DNA of 25,704 nt, from NCBI GenBank assembly GCA_049323915.1, contig JBMOPC010000002.1, positions 1 through 25,704 of the forward strand, written 5' to 3'. Under the pieces are notes generated by a model. The model had not been told where the DNA came from and did not search any database. It worked only from the letters and a program-made list of their open reading frames with translations. A program made the position numbers and the translations under genes. Positions 15,005 to 22,190 of the stretch are shown here, piece by piece (within the stretch, counting starts at the first letter, position 1; each line of letters begins with the position of its first letter). The DNA is from BRHc4a sp049323915 (GTDB taxonomy: Bacteria > Bacillota > Desulfotomaculia > Desulfotomaculales > Desulfocucumaceae).

Positions 15005-16120
15005 ATGAGAAGGGTGCCCACCAGTTTTCTGCAGCCGGGAATGGAAGTAGCACACCCGGTGTTTACAAACGACGGCGTTGTGTTGCTGTCAAAAGGGGTT
15101 AAACTGACCGATGATTATATCAGGAGGCTTGTAAAGAGAGGAATACCCTTTCTGTACATAACCGACTCAATTTCCGAAGATATTTATATAAACGACGTTA
15201 TATCCGAGGGCCTTCGCGTCGAGGCCAACAAGCATGTAAAGGATATAATCAACAAGACGGTCAATAAAAACAGTGACTCCATTGATGTAAAAAGGCTTAA
15301 GTCCATAGTGAGCGAAATAGTGGGGCAGTTGTTGAGCAACAGAAACATGCTGTATGATCTGATGGACATAAGGTCGGTGGACGATTACCTGTACGGCCAC
15401 TCGGTAAATGTTTGCGTGCTGGGTGTGATGACAGGCGTTTCGATGGGTTACAGGCAGGACCGGCTGGAGGAACTGGCTGTGGGCGCCCTGCTGCATGACG
15501 TGGGGAAGTCGAAGGTTCCCCTTTATGTGCTTAACAAGCCGGGGAAGCTTACCGCCGAAGAGTTCGAGGAGATTAAAAAGCATCCTGATTATTCCCTGCA
15601 AATACTTCGCAAGAACCATGGAATCAGCAGCGTTTCCAGGGCCATCGCCTACCAGCACCACGAGCGGTACAACGGGGATGGTTATCCGAGGGGGGTAGCG
15701 AAAGACGACGTTCTTGAATCTGCCCAGATAGTGGGCATGGTTGACGTTTACGACGCCATATCCTCCGACAGGGTATACAAAAAGGCCCTTCCTGCCTTTG
15801 AGGCCTACGAAATGATTTCGGGGTCCGGTGACCACTACTTCAAATATGAAATAGTAAAGAGGTTCCTTTCGCAGGTGGCGGTTTATCCCTCGGGGAGCAT
15901 TGTCAGGCTGAGCACGGGCCAGACCGGTATTGTGGTGGAAAACAACAAAGGCTACCCTCTCAGTCCCAAGGTGAGAATAATACTGGAGCCTGACGGGACA
16001 ATGCTGAAACCCATGAGGGTTGTGGATCTGTGTGAGGTTTTGAATGTTGTTATCCATGAAGTGCTAAGTGAGGATGAAACCAGGGAGGTGCTGGGACAGA
16101 TAAAAAGGCAGGCCGGTTGA
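15005..16120 (+). CDS. HD-GYP domain protein, probable cyclic-di-GMP phosphodiesterase
   Basis: HD-GYP enzymes hydrolyse c-di-GMP at a di- or tri-iron site. The 371-residue cytoplasmic protein has an N-terminal domain of about 120 residues with no membrane segment or recognised sensor. The HD-GYP domain follows: His132, His164-Asp165 (LLHDVGK), His193, His218-His219 and the GYP loop RYNGDGYP at 221-228, then Asp247 in MVDVYD. All expected metal ligands seem present, so it should be active. A C-terminal segment (about 295-371) resembles the extra beta-rich domain of related Bacillota proteins. AGGAG at 14992-14996 serves ATG 15005. It follows the sugar cluster by 82 bases with no terminator between, so co-transcription is likely; it may tune polysaccharide or pilus output. 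Confidence 0.92.
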   Translation: MRRVPTSFLQPGMEVAHPVFTNDGVVLLSKGVKLTDDYIRRLVKRGIPFLYITDSISEDIYINDVISEGLRVEANKHVKDIINKTVNKNSDSIDVKRLKSIVSEIVGQLLSNRNMLYDLMDIRSVDDYLYGHSVNVCVLGVMTGVSMGYRQDRLEELAVGALLHDVGKSKVPLYVLNKPGKLTAEEFEEIKKHPDYSLQILRKNHGISSVSRAIAYQHHERYNGDGYPRGVAKDDVLESAQIVGMVDVYDAISSDRVYKKALPAFEAYEMISGSGDHYFKYEIVKRFLSQVAVYPSGSIVRLSTGQTGIVVENNKGYPLSPKVRIILEPDGTMLKPMRVVDLCEVLNVVIHEVLSEDETREVLGQIKRQAG

Positions 16121-16136
16121 AAAATATTGCTGTCCG

Positions 16137-16162
16137 AAGGGGCGCCCAGCCCCTTTATTATT
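16137..16162. terminator. Hairpin terminator between convergent genes
   Basis: AAGGGGC (16137-16143) pairs with GCCCCTT (16149-16155) around GCCCA, followed by TATTATT on the plus strand. It lies 16 bases after the HD-GYP stop and next to the stop of the minus-strand gene at 16161, so it probably ends the sugar operon and perhaps both transcripts. Confidence 0.75.
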
Positions 16163-17486
16163 AATGAACCACAACCATGCATTTCCCTGGAACATTTTCG
16201 AAAACCCAGTTCAGGTCCGGCTTTTCAAGCAGTATGCAGCCGTAGCTGGGTGGAAGCCCTATCTTGTTGTGTATGTCGGTTTCCCCGGCCCGCAGGTGGT
16301 GGATGGTTATATCGGCGTTAAGCCTGATATACCTGATGGGGGAGTTGTCCTGAGGGTTGTACTCCTGGGTGCTCCCCCTGCTTACTTCGTACATGGTGAC
16401 CCTGGGTATTTTGTCCTGGTGTATGGAAAGCCAGCCCTTGAACGATTTAAGCAGTTTTTTACCCTCGTATACCTGCACAGCGCAGGGGTTGCCCAATTTT
16501 ACCGCAATCCAGCGCTGGCTTCCCAGGTTGGTTATGCCAAAGCAGTATTCCTTGTTGATTTGCTCTCCGTATACCGATACAAGGGTGAGGTTGACAGTGT
16601 ACCGCACCGATGGCAGAAAGAGGCTGTCCGGATCGAAAACCACCGTGTTGCCGTTGATGTGCGTTTTGCCATCCAGTCCCTCCACCTTGATCCTTGCTTC
16701 CCTAATCTCGTGGTTTGTCTTGACTGTTATATTCCGGCTGAGCCAGATGCTTGGGGCTTCGGGCCGTGGGTAGAGGTCTACTATTTCAAGAGCCGGGGCT
16801 GTGGTAAACTGCAGCTCCGCCCCTTGATCGGAGGTTCCTCCTCCGGCGCCGGTAAGCCCTTTATTTACTGTTATGCTGTAGCGGGCGCTGTTTTCAAACT
16901 TTTTGTCCGGGGTGAGGGCCCACCGGCTGTAATCGTGCCCTGCGGCGCCTTCTGAATTATATAGGCAGGGGGTGAATTTTCCCGGGGCGTTGGTGGAAAC
17001 GTGCTTTGCGAAACTATCCGGTTTGACCGGTGTGTTAAAGGCAATTATAAGCGGCCCCCCGGTGGGGACGTGGTCGGGGGGCTCCAGGGCTATCACTTTC
17101 GGCTTCAGGCTTTGCCTGACCTTTTTATGAGCCGTTACCGAAAATGGTGGTATCCTTGCCGGGGCTTTCTTAAAATGAATGTGATATTCCAGCCCCCGGG
17201 GATACCCGGGCTCGTCTATGACTACCTGCACGGTGTTCCTGGAAATGCTCCGGATGCTGTAGACAACATCCCGGCACTGGATTTCGCTGGATATGGCCAG
17301 ATGTCCTTCAAGTCTGTCCCAGTTCATCGGGGCAAGAAAGGATACATTTACCACCACTTTCCCTTCCGTGCCGTTTTCCACTATATCAAAAATGGCGTAA
17401 TGTCCCATGAAAAGCCAGACAGCCAGCACTGTTGCAGTTGTCAAAAGCGCTGTTCTCATCTGGCCGTAGGTTATTTTAAAAAGCAT
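16161..17486 (-). CDS. Membrane-anchored Ig-like protein with divergent L,D-transpeptidase (YkuD-type) domain
   Basis: I place the start at ATG 17486 (minus strand) because GGTGGGGG is suitably upstream; TTG 17504 would add six residues. The 441-residue product has one N-terminal transmembrane segment (about 12-28). Next come extracytoplasmic beta-rich regions, including a Big_5-like Ig fold around 132-230 (PPDHVPTGGPLIIAFNTPV). A C-terminal domain of about 115 residues resembles L,D-transpeptidases: RWIAVKLGNPCAVQVYEGKK as first strands, ITIHHLRAGE holding His396/His397, then SYGCILLE with the presumed nucleophile Cys417. His-to-Ser spacing fits the family's H-x14-17-[ST]HGC motif, but the motif His is Tyr415 here. 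It would crosslink peptidoglycan or attach other molecules to it. It stands alone, convergent with the HD-GYP gene. Confidence 0.75.
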   Translation of the reverse strand: MLFKITYGQMRTALLTTATVLAVWLFMGHYAIFDIVENGTEGKVVVNVSFLAPMNWDRLEGHLAISSEIQCRDVVYSIRSISRNTVQVVIDEPGYPRGLEYHIHFKKAPARIPPFSVTAHKKVRQSLKPKVIALEPPDHVPTGGPLIIAFNTPVKPDSFAKHVSTNAPGKFTPCLYNSEGAAGHDYSRWALTPDKKFENSARYSITVNKGLTGAGGGTSDQGAELQFTTAPALEIVDLYPRPEAPSIWLSRNITVKTNHEIREARIKVEGLDGKTHINGNTVVFDPDSLFLPSVRYTVNLTLVSVYGEQINKEYCFGITNLGSQRWIAVKLGNPCAVQVYEGKKLLKSFKGWLSIHQDKIPRVTMYEVSRGSTQEYNPQDNSPIRYIRLNADITIHHLRAGETDIHNKIGLPPSYGCILLEKPDLNWVFENVPGKCMVVVH

Positions 17487-17662
17487 CACGGATACCCCCA
17501 CCAATGAGAATCAATACTTATATATTTAGAACCTGTCCGCGTTATGACCGTTAAATGGCATTCTTGGAATAATTTTGGACGATACAGGCCCCGGCCCGCT
17601 GAATTCAACGCCCGGGCCATTAATTGCTGGCAATGATATTGCTAGGGACAACAGCTATTTTT

Positions 17663-17693
17663 AAGGAAACTTCCTTGTTTTAAGGTTTTCCTT
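17663..17693 (+). promoter_or_regulatory. Tandem dyads over the pheST promoter -35 region
   Basis: AAGGAA/TTCCTT (17663-17676) and AAGG/CCTT (17682-17693) are two neighbouring small palindromes, each ending in CCTTGT, 17 bases apart. They flank and overlap the -35 element, the expected position of a pair of repressor sites. No regulator is identified. Confidence 0.4.
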
Positions 17694-17703
17694 GTGATAT
17701 AAT
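17675..17703 (+). promoter_or_regulatory. Promoter of the pheS-pheT-zapA unit
   Basis: A perfect TATAAT (17698-17703) preceded by TGA makes an extended -10. TTGTTT (17675-17680) stands 17 bases upstream. Transcription would start near 17710, giving a leader of almost 490 bases that contains the T-box. Confidence 0.8.
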
Positions 17704-17849
17704 CAGACGCGAAGGGTCCCAAAAAATGAGGGAAAGGTTGTGGTTAAATGTTTTTAACCGCCGAATTTTTTTGGAGGCTGTTCGAAGCGACAGGTTCTGT
17801 CAGTGCGTATATGCTGTACAGAAAAATGGCGTTACATTGAAATATAGCG
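17704..17849 (+). other. 5' leader segment ahead of the T-box
   Basis: This stretch between the promoter and T-box Stem I has no convincing gene. It holds a hairpin GTGGTTAAA/TTTAACCGC (17740-17761) followed after CGAA by seven T, which looks like a weak terminator, and a small GACAG/CTGTC hairpin further on. An ATG-started frame from 17726 to 17908 runs into the T-box and has no good ribosome binding site, so I do not call it. Confidence 0.4.
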
Positions 17850-18134
17850 AAAAGGTGATGACGGGGAGTAGTAAGGGATTAGCTCCTTTCAGGGAGGAAG
17901 GGCCTTGACTGAAAGCTCTTCCAAGGTATGGCGGTCCTGTGAATTCACCCCTGAACCGCTGCTGAAAGTGAAATGCGGGTTTTCACCAGTAGGTGTCGCC
18001 GGACTTCCCGCCGTTACCCGGGAGCGGATGAGCCGTATTTGGGTTTGTCCGGGTGAGAGGTTTTGCGACTGCAAGCAATGAGGGTGGTACCGCGATAAAG
18101 ATTCGTCCCTGCAATAGGGGCGATTTATTATTTT
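17850..18134 (+). promoter_or_regulatory. T-box riboswitch sensing uncharged tRNA-Phe
   Basis: The conserved T-box sequence AGGGTGGTACCGCG is at 18081-18094. It is followed by an intrinsic terminator TCGTCCCT/AGGGGCGA with a T-rich tail (18103-18134), the switch hairpin. Stem I begins near GATGACGGGGAGTAGTA at about 17857. The specifier loop region CTGTGAATTCACC carries TTC (17944-17946), a Phe codon, matching the downstream pheS-pheT genes. Uncharged tRNA-Phe would pair with TTC and with the T-box bulge, stabilise the antiterminator and allow transcription. The elements are read directly from sequence; the specifier choice also relies on the downstream genes. Confidence 0.92.
18103..18134 (+). 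terminator. T-box regulated terminator
   Basis: TCGTCCCT (18103-18110) pairs with AGGGGCGA (18116-18123) around GCAAT, then TTTATTATTTT. Its 5' arm follows the T-box sequence directly, as expected for the terminator/antiterminator switch. Confidence 0.9.
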
Positions 18135-18196
18135 ATGCCGCTTTTTTATATAATTTTCGGGTTCCGGTGAAAGATATCAGTGGGGAGTGAGATATA

Positions 18197-19219
18197 TTGG
18201 AAGAAAAACTGATGGATATCCAGTCCAGGGCGCTGGAGGAAATACCCCTGGCAAACAGCCTTGATGAATTAAACGAGATGAGGATACGCTATCTCGGTAA
18301 AAAAGGAGAGCTTACAGGGATTCTGCGCGGTATGGCCTCCCTCTCACCCGAGGAGAGGCCCAGGGTAGGGCAGGTGGCCAACCAGGTCAGGGAGGAAATA
18401 GAGGAGAAGCTGAATCAAAGAGGGGGCCAGCTGAAGGACCTCGTAAGAAGCCGCAAGCTTACGAAGGAAAGCCTGGACATAACCCTCCCGGGCACCGTTT
18501 TCAGCCAGGGCAGGTTGCACCCGCTGACGGCGGTAACCCGCCAGATAGAGGATATATTCCTGGGGCTGGGTTTTTCCATAGCCGAGGGTCCGGAAGTGGA
18601 GCTGGACTATTACAATTTCGAGGCCCTTAATCTTCCCAAGGACCACCCGGCCAGGGATATGCAGGATACCTTTTTCATTACTCCGGAGACTTTATTGCGG
18701 ACCCACACCTCTCCGGTTCAGGTAAGGACCATGGAGCGCACCGCCCCGGCGCTGCCGGTGAAAATTATCGCCCCCGGCAAAGTGTACAGGAGAGATGACG
18801 ATGCCACACACTCTCCCATGTTCCACCAGGTGGAGGGCCTTGCCCTGGACACCAGGATTACATTTGCCGACTTAAGGGGTGTGCTTCAGGTTTTTGCCGA
18901 GCAGATGTTCGGGCAGAATACCAGAACAAGGTTCAGGCCCAGCTACTTCCCCTTCACCGAGCCCAGCGCCGAGGTGGATATTTCCTGCGTGATGTGCGGC
19001 GGCAACGGCTGCAGGGTCTGCTCTTACACCGGCTGGCTGGAGATACTGGGCTGCGGCATGGTCCACCCCAGGGTGCTGGAAATGTCGGGGTACAATTCCG
19101 AAGAAGTTACCGGGTTTGCCTTCGGCATGGGCGTGGAGAGGGTGACAATGCTTAAGTACGGCATAGACGACCTGAGGCTCCTTTTTGACAACGACATGCG
19201 CTTTTTGGCTCAGTTTTAG
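18197..19219 (+). CDS. pheS: Phenylalanyl-tRNA synthetase alpha subunit
   Basis: PheS is the catalytic subunit of the alpha2-beta2 enzyme that charges tRNA-Phe. The 340-residue product has the N-terminal coiled-coil arm (about 1-90) that binds tRNA and then the class II core. Visible motifs are RTHTSPVQVRTM, the motif 2 region DATHSPMFHQVEGL and motif 3 GFAFGMGVERVTMLKYGIDD. The Cys-rich CVMCGGNGCRVC segment followed by TGWLEILGCGMVHP is also usual for bacterial PheS. TTG 18197 is supported by GGGGAG at 18182-18187; an ATG at 18212 would trim the protein. It is controlled by the T-box upstream and followed 17 bases later by pheT. Length is canonical. Confidence 0.98.
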   Translation: MEEKLMDIQSRALEEIPLANSLDELNEMRIRYLGKKGELTGILRGMASLSPEERPRVGQVANQVREEIEEKLNQRGGQLKDLVRSRKLTKESLDITLPGTVFSQGRLHPLTAVTRQIEDIFLGLGFSIAEGPEVELDYYNFEALNLPKDHPARDMQDTFFITPETLLRTHTSPVQVRTMERTAPALPVKIIAPGKVYRRDDDATHSPMFHQVEGLALDTRITFADLRGVLQVFAEQMFGQNTRTRFRPSYFPFTEPSAEVDISCVMCGGNGCRVCSYTGWLEILGCGMVHPRVLEMSGYNSEEVTGFAFGMGVERVTMLKYGIDDLRLLFDNDMRFLAQF

Positions 19220-19236
19220 ATGGAGGGGGATGTGCG

Positions 19237-21660
19237 ATGCGCGTATCACTGAAATGGCTGCGCGAATATGTGGATATAACGGTCCCGGCAGAAGAACTGG
19301 CCGAGCGCCTGACCATGGCCGGGCTGGCCGTGGAGGCCGTTGAAAAGCCGGGAGCAGGCATAGAAAAGGTTTATACAGGAAAGATACTTAAAATAGAACC
19401 TCATCCCAACGCGGACAGGCTTTCGGTCTGCCAGGTCACTATTGGCGGGGATGAAGTGATTAACATAGTTACCGGGGCCACCAATGTCAGTGAGGGGCAC
19501 GTGGTGCCCGTGGCCGTGGAGGGCGCCCGCCTTGCCGGGGGGCTGGTCATCAAAAAGTCAAAGCTCCGGGGGGTGGAGTCCCGGGGAATGCTTTGCTCGG
19601 GTCAGGAACTGGGCCTGGACACCAGCATTATGCCTCCGGAACAGGCACACGGTATAATGCTGCTGGACCCCGGCACACCTCTGGGGATTGATGTAAAAGA
19701 GGCAATAGGCCTTGACGATACCATACTGGACCTGGAGCTTACCCCCAACCGGGGAGACTGCATGTCCATGGTGGGGGTGGCCAGGGAAGTGGCAGCTCTA
19801 CTGGGGGGCAGGCTGAGGATGCCCGAGACCCTGGTGGCTGAATCGGGCCGGGGAATAGAAGGCCTGGCCCGGGTGGACATAGAGGACCCCGGGCTTTGCA
19901 GCCGCTACGTGGCGAGGCTTTTCAGAAACGTGAAGGTGGGCCCGTCGCCAGGATGGATGCAGGAAAGGCTCCGGGCTGCTGGTATAAGGCCCATAAGCAA
20001 CCTGGTTGACATAACCAACTACGTGATGATGGAACTGGGGCAGCCCCTTCATGCCTTTGACTACGATACCCTGAAGGAGGGTCATATCATTGTCAGGCGG
20101 GCGAGGGAGGGCGAATTGCTGGTTTCGCTTGATGGAAACGAGAGAAAACTGGCTGAAGACATGCTGGTAATCGCCGATCCCGGCGGGCCGGTGGCGGTGG
20201 CCGGGGTGATGGGGGGACTGGCCACCGAGGTTACAGGCAACACCGTTAATGTGCTTTTGGAGTCGGCCCATTTCAACCCCATCAGCATAAGGCGCACCTC
20301 CAAGGCTCTGGGATTGAGGTCGGAGTCATCATCCAGGTTTGAAAAGGGTGTTGACCCCACAGGCTGCCTGAGGGCTGCCGACAGGGCGGCAAGGCTGCTG
20401 CTGGACATGGCCGCAGGCGAGGTTGCTCCCGGGGCTGTTGACAATTATGCCGCAAAGCACATTCCCAGGACGGTGATTATAAGGCCCGAAAGGGTTGAGC
20501 ACGTGCTGGGGGTCAGGGTGGAAAGGCCGGAGATAGCCGGAATACTGACAGGCCTGGAGTTTTCCGCCAAGGAGAGTGACGGTGGCCTTCTGGTGACGGT
20601 GCCGGCCCACAGGCCCGACGTTTCACTGGAGGAGGACCTTATCGAAGAAGTGGCCCGCATATACGGCTATAACAGGGTTCCCTACACCCTCCCGTACGGA
20701 GCCTCCACCAGGGGGGCCCGCACCCCCGAGCAGTCTTTCCAGGTGGCGGTCATAGACTGCCTGCAGTCTCTGGGAATGAGCGAGGTGGTAACATACAGCT
20801 TCACCAGCCCGGCAGTCTTTGACAGGGCGGCTGTTCCCCGTGACAGCATGTTCAGAGACGCGGTCCGGCTGCAGAACCCGTTGAGCGAGGAGCAGTCGGT
20901 GATGAGGACAATGATGCTGCCCGGACTTCTGGAGGTGCTGCAAAGGAACGCCAGCAGGCGGACCACCGATCTGGCGGTGTTTGAACTGGGGAAGATTTTT
21001 CTGCCCTCGAATACCGGCCCCCTTCCTGAGGAAAAGCCGGTGCTGGCCGCAGCCGCCATGGGAGGCTCCCCGTCGGGCTGGAACAGCCAGTCTCAGCCCT
21101 ATGACTTCTATTACATCAAGGGAGTTCTGGAAGCCCTATTAGAAAGGGCCGGAGTAAAGGGGTGCAATTTGGAAAGGGAGACCGGCCACAGCCTTTTCCA
21201 CCCCGGCAGATCGGCCAGGGTGACGGCAGGCGAAACTCTCCTTGGAGTAATCGGGGAGCTGCACCCCGATGTGCTGGAAAACTACGATCTTCCCAAGAGG
21301 GCGGTGGCAATGGAGGTTGACTTCGGCGCCCTGACTCATCTCGCCGGAAAGCCCAGAAAATACCGTCCCCTTCCCAGGTTCCCCGGCATAGAGAGGGACC
21401 TGGCGCTGGTGGTGCCGCAGGATATAGCTGCCGGTGATATTGCCAGGGTTGTCAGAAAGCACGGCGGGCAGTACCTGCAGGAGATAAAGCTGTTCGATGT
21501 ATACCGCGGGGGACAGGTAAAGGAAGGCAGCCAGAGCCTGGCCTTCTCGCTTAAATTTCAGGCCGAGGACAGGACCCTCACCGACCAGGAGGTCAACGGC
21601 GTTGTGTCGGCGGTGGCAGAGGCCCTGTCCGGGCAGTTTGGAGCCGGGCTGAGGAGTTAG
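19237..21660 (+). CDS. pheT: Phenylalanyl-tRNA synthetase beta subunit
   Basis: The 807-residue product has the full bacterial PheT order. An N-terminal segment MRVSLKWLREYVDI is followed by the tRNA-binding (EMAP-like) domain with EPHPNADRLSVCQV at about 49-62. The B3/B4 editing region that hydrolyses Tyr-tRNA-Phe and the B5 domain (DVSLEEDLIEEVARIYGYN) come next. Then there is the catalytic-like core with PLSEEQSVMRTMMLPGLL and, at the end, the ferredoxin-fold anticodon-binding domain starting near PLPRFPGIERDLALVV. GGAGG at 19222-19226 serves ATG 19237. It is co-transcribed with pheS and followed by zapA. Nothing looks truncated. Confidence 0.98.
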   Translation: MRVSLKWLREYVDITVPAEELAERLTMAGLAVEAVEKPGAGIEKVYTGKILKIEPHPNADRLSVCQVTIGGDEVINIVTGATNVSEGHVVPVAVEGARLAGGLVIKKSKLRGVESRGMLCSGQELGLDTSIMPPEQAHGIMLLDPGTPLGIDVKEAIGLDDTILDLELTPNRGDCMSMVGVAREVAALLGGRLRMPETLVAESGRGIEGLARVDIEDPGLCSRYVARLFRNVKVGPSPGWMQERLRAAGIRPISNLVDITNYVMMELGQPLHAFDYDTLKEGHIIVRRAREGELLVSLDGNERKLAEDMLVIADPGGPVAVAGVMGGLATEVTGNTVNVLLESAHFNPISIRRTSKALGLRSESSSRFEKGVDPTGCLRAADRAARLLLDMAAGEVAPGAVDNYAAKHIPRTVIIRPERVEHVLGVRVERPEIAGILTGLEFSAKESDGGLLVTVPAHRPDVSLEEDLIEEVARIYGYNRVPYTLPYGASTRGARTPEQSFQVAVIDCLQSLGMSEVVTYSFTSPAVFDRAAVPRDSMFRDAVRLQNPLSEEQSVMRTMMLPGLLEVLQRNASRRTTDLAVFELGKIFLPSNTGPLPEEKPVLAAAAMGGSPSGWNSQSQPYDFYYIKGVLEALLERAGVKGCNLERETGHSLFHPGRSARVTAGETLLGVIGELHPDVLENYDLPKRAVAMEVDFGALTHLAGKPRKYRPLPRFPGIERDLALVVPQDIAAGDIARVVRKHGGQYLQEIKLFDVYRGGQVKEGSQSLAFSLKFQAEDRTLTDQEVNGVVSAVAEALSGQFGAGLRS

Positions 21661-21738
21661 GAGGAGCCAGGGCGTAATTAAAATCAATCAATAATTTGTT
21701 CCCCGGGGAGGATTTTAGCAATAAACATCGAAATTTTC

Positions 21739-21755
21739 CCTCACCGGGGGTGAGG
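21739..21755 (+). promoter_or_regulatory. Hairpin covering the zapA ribosome binding site
   Basis: CCTCACC (21739-21745) is the exact inverse complement of GGTGAGG (21749-21755), leaving a GGG loop. The 3' arm and loop contain the purine-rich SD of zapA, ending two bases before the ATG at 21758. If it folds, it would lower zapA translation. A CCCCGGGG palindrome lies about 40 bases upstream. Confidence 0.5.
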
Positions 21756-21757
21756 CA

Positions 21758-22027
21758 ATGTCGCATAACCTGAACAAGGTTGAGGTATACATCCTGGATG
21801 ACCGTTACGTGTTAAAAGGGAGCGAACCGCAGGAACACATGGAGATGCTGGCCTTTCAGCTTGACAAGAGGCTTAAGAAGGCGCAGGACACTAACCCCAG
21901 GCTAAATAAGGTTCAGACAGTGGTACTGACCGCCCTCAACCTTCTGGACGAGCTGACAAAAATACAGCAGGAATACCGGGACTTTGTGGAAATGGCTGAC
22001 CAGCAGAAGGAAAATGAACAAAAATGA
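21758..22027 (+). CDS. zapA: Cell division protein ZapA
   Basis: ZapA is a small cytoplasmic protein that binds FtsZ and promotes filament bundling at the division ring. The 89-residue product has the ZapA pattern: a beta strand start NKVEVYILDDRYVLKGS, then EHMEMLAFQLDKRLKKAQ, and a long C-terminal coiled coil (ALNLLDELTKIQQEYRDFVEM) used for dimerisation. Location directly after pheT is usual for Bacillota. The start at ATG 21758 is preceded by GGGGGTGAGG, which is also the 3' arm of a hairpin. It is the last gene before a strong hairpin, so it probably ends the pheST transcript. Confidence 0.9.
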   Translation: MSHNLNKVEVYILDDRYVLKGSEPQEHMEMLAFQLDKRLKKAQDTNPRLNKVQTVVLTALNLLDELTKIQQEYRDFVEMADQQKENEQK

Positions 22028-22082
22028 AAGGGGCGGAAATAATCCGCAGAATTACATCAGCCTGATTTCCTATATCCGGAAA

Positions 22083-22120
22083 ACAAACACACCCTCTTCG
22101 CAAGGAGAGGGTGTGTTTGT
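22083..22120 (+). terminator. 15-bp perfect hairpin after zapA
   Basis: ACAAACACACCCTCT (22083-22097) and AGAGGGTGTGTTTGT (22106-22120) are exact inverse complements around an eight-base loop TCGCAAGG. It follows zapA by about 55 bases and most likely ends the pheST-zapA transcript. The downstream T-run is short, with TTTGT inside the 3' arm, so mRNA 3'-end stabilisation is a second possibility. Confidence 0.75.
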
Positions 22121-22190
22121 ATCGGACGACACGGGTAGTCCGGTATATGTGCGGTTAGAATAATGAATATATGTATCAGGGGCGATTTTG

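Noticed and set aside
15167..16057. 296-codon open frame on the minus strand opposite the HD-GYP gene
   Set aside because: The plus strand encodes a complete HD-GYP protein with all motifs; the antisense product shows no family features.
17726..17908. 60-codon open frame in the pheS leader
   Set aside because: It overlaps T-box Stem I, has no suitable ribosome binding site and no family features.
22117..22161. Promoter for polX (TTGTAT or TAGAAT elements)
   Set aside because: No pair of -35 and -10 hexamers has acceptable spacing, so the polX promoter remains unlocated.
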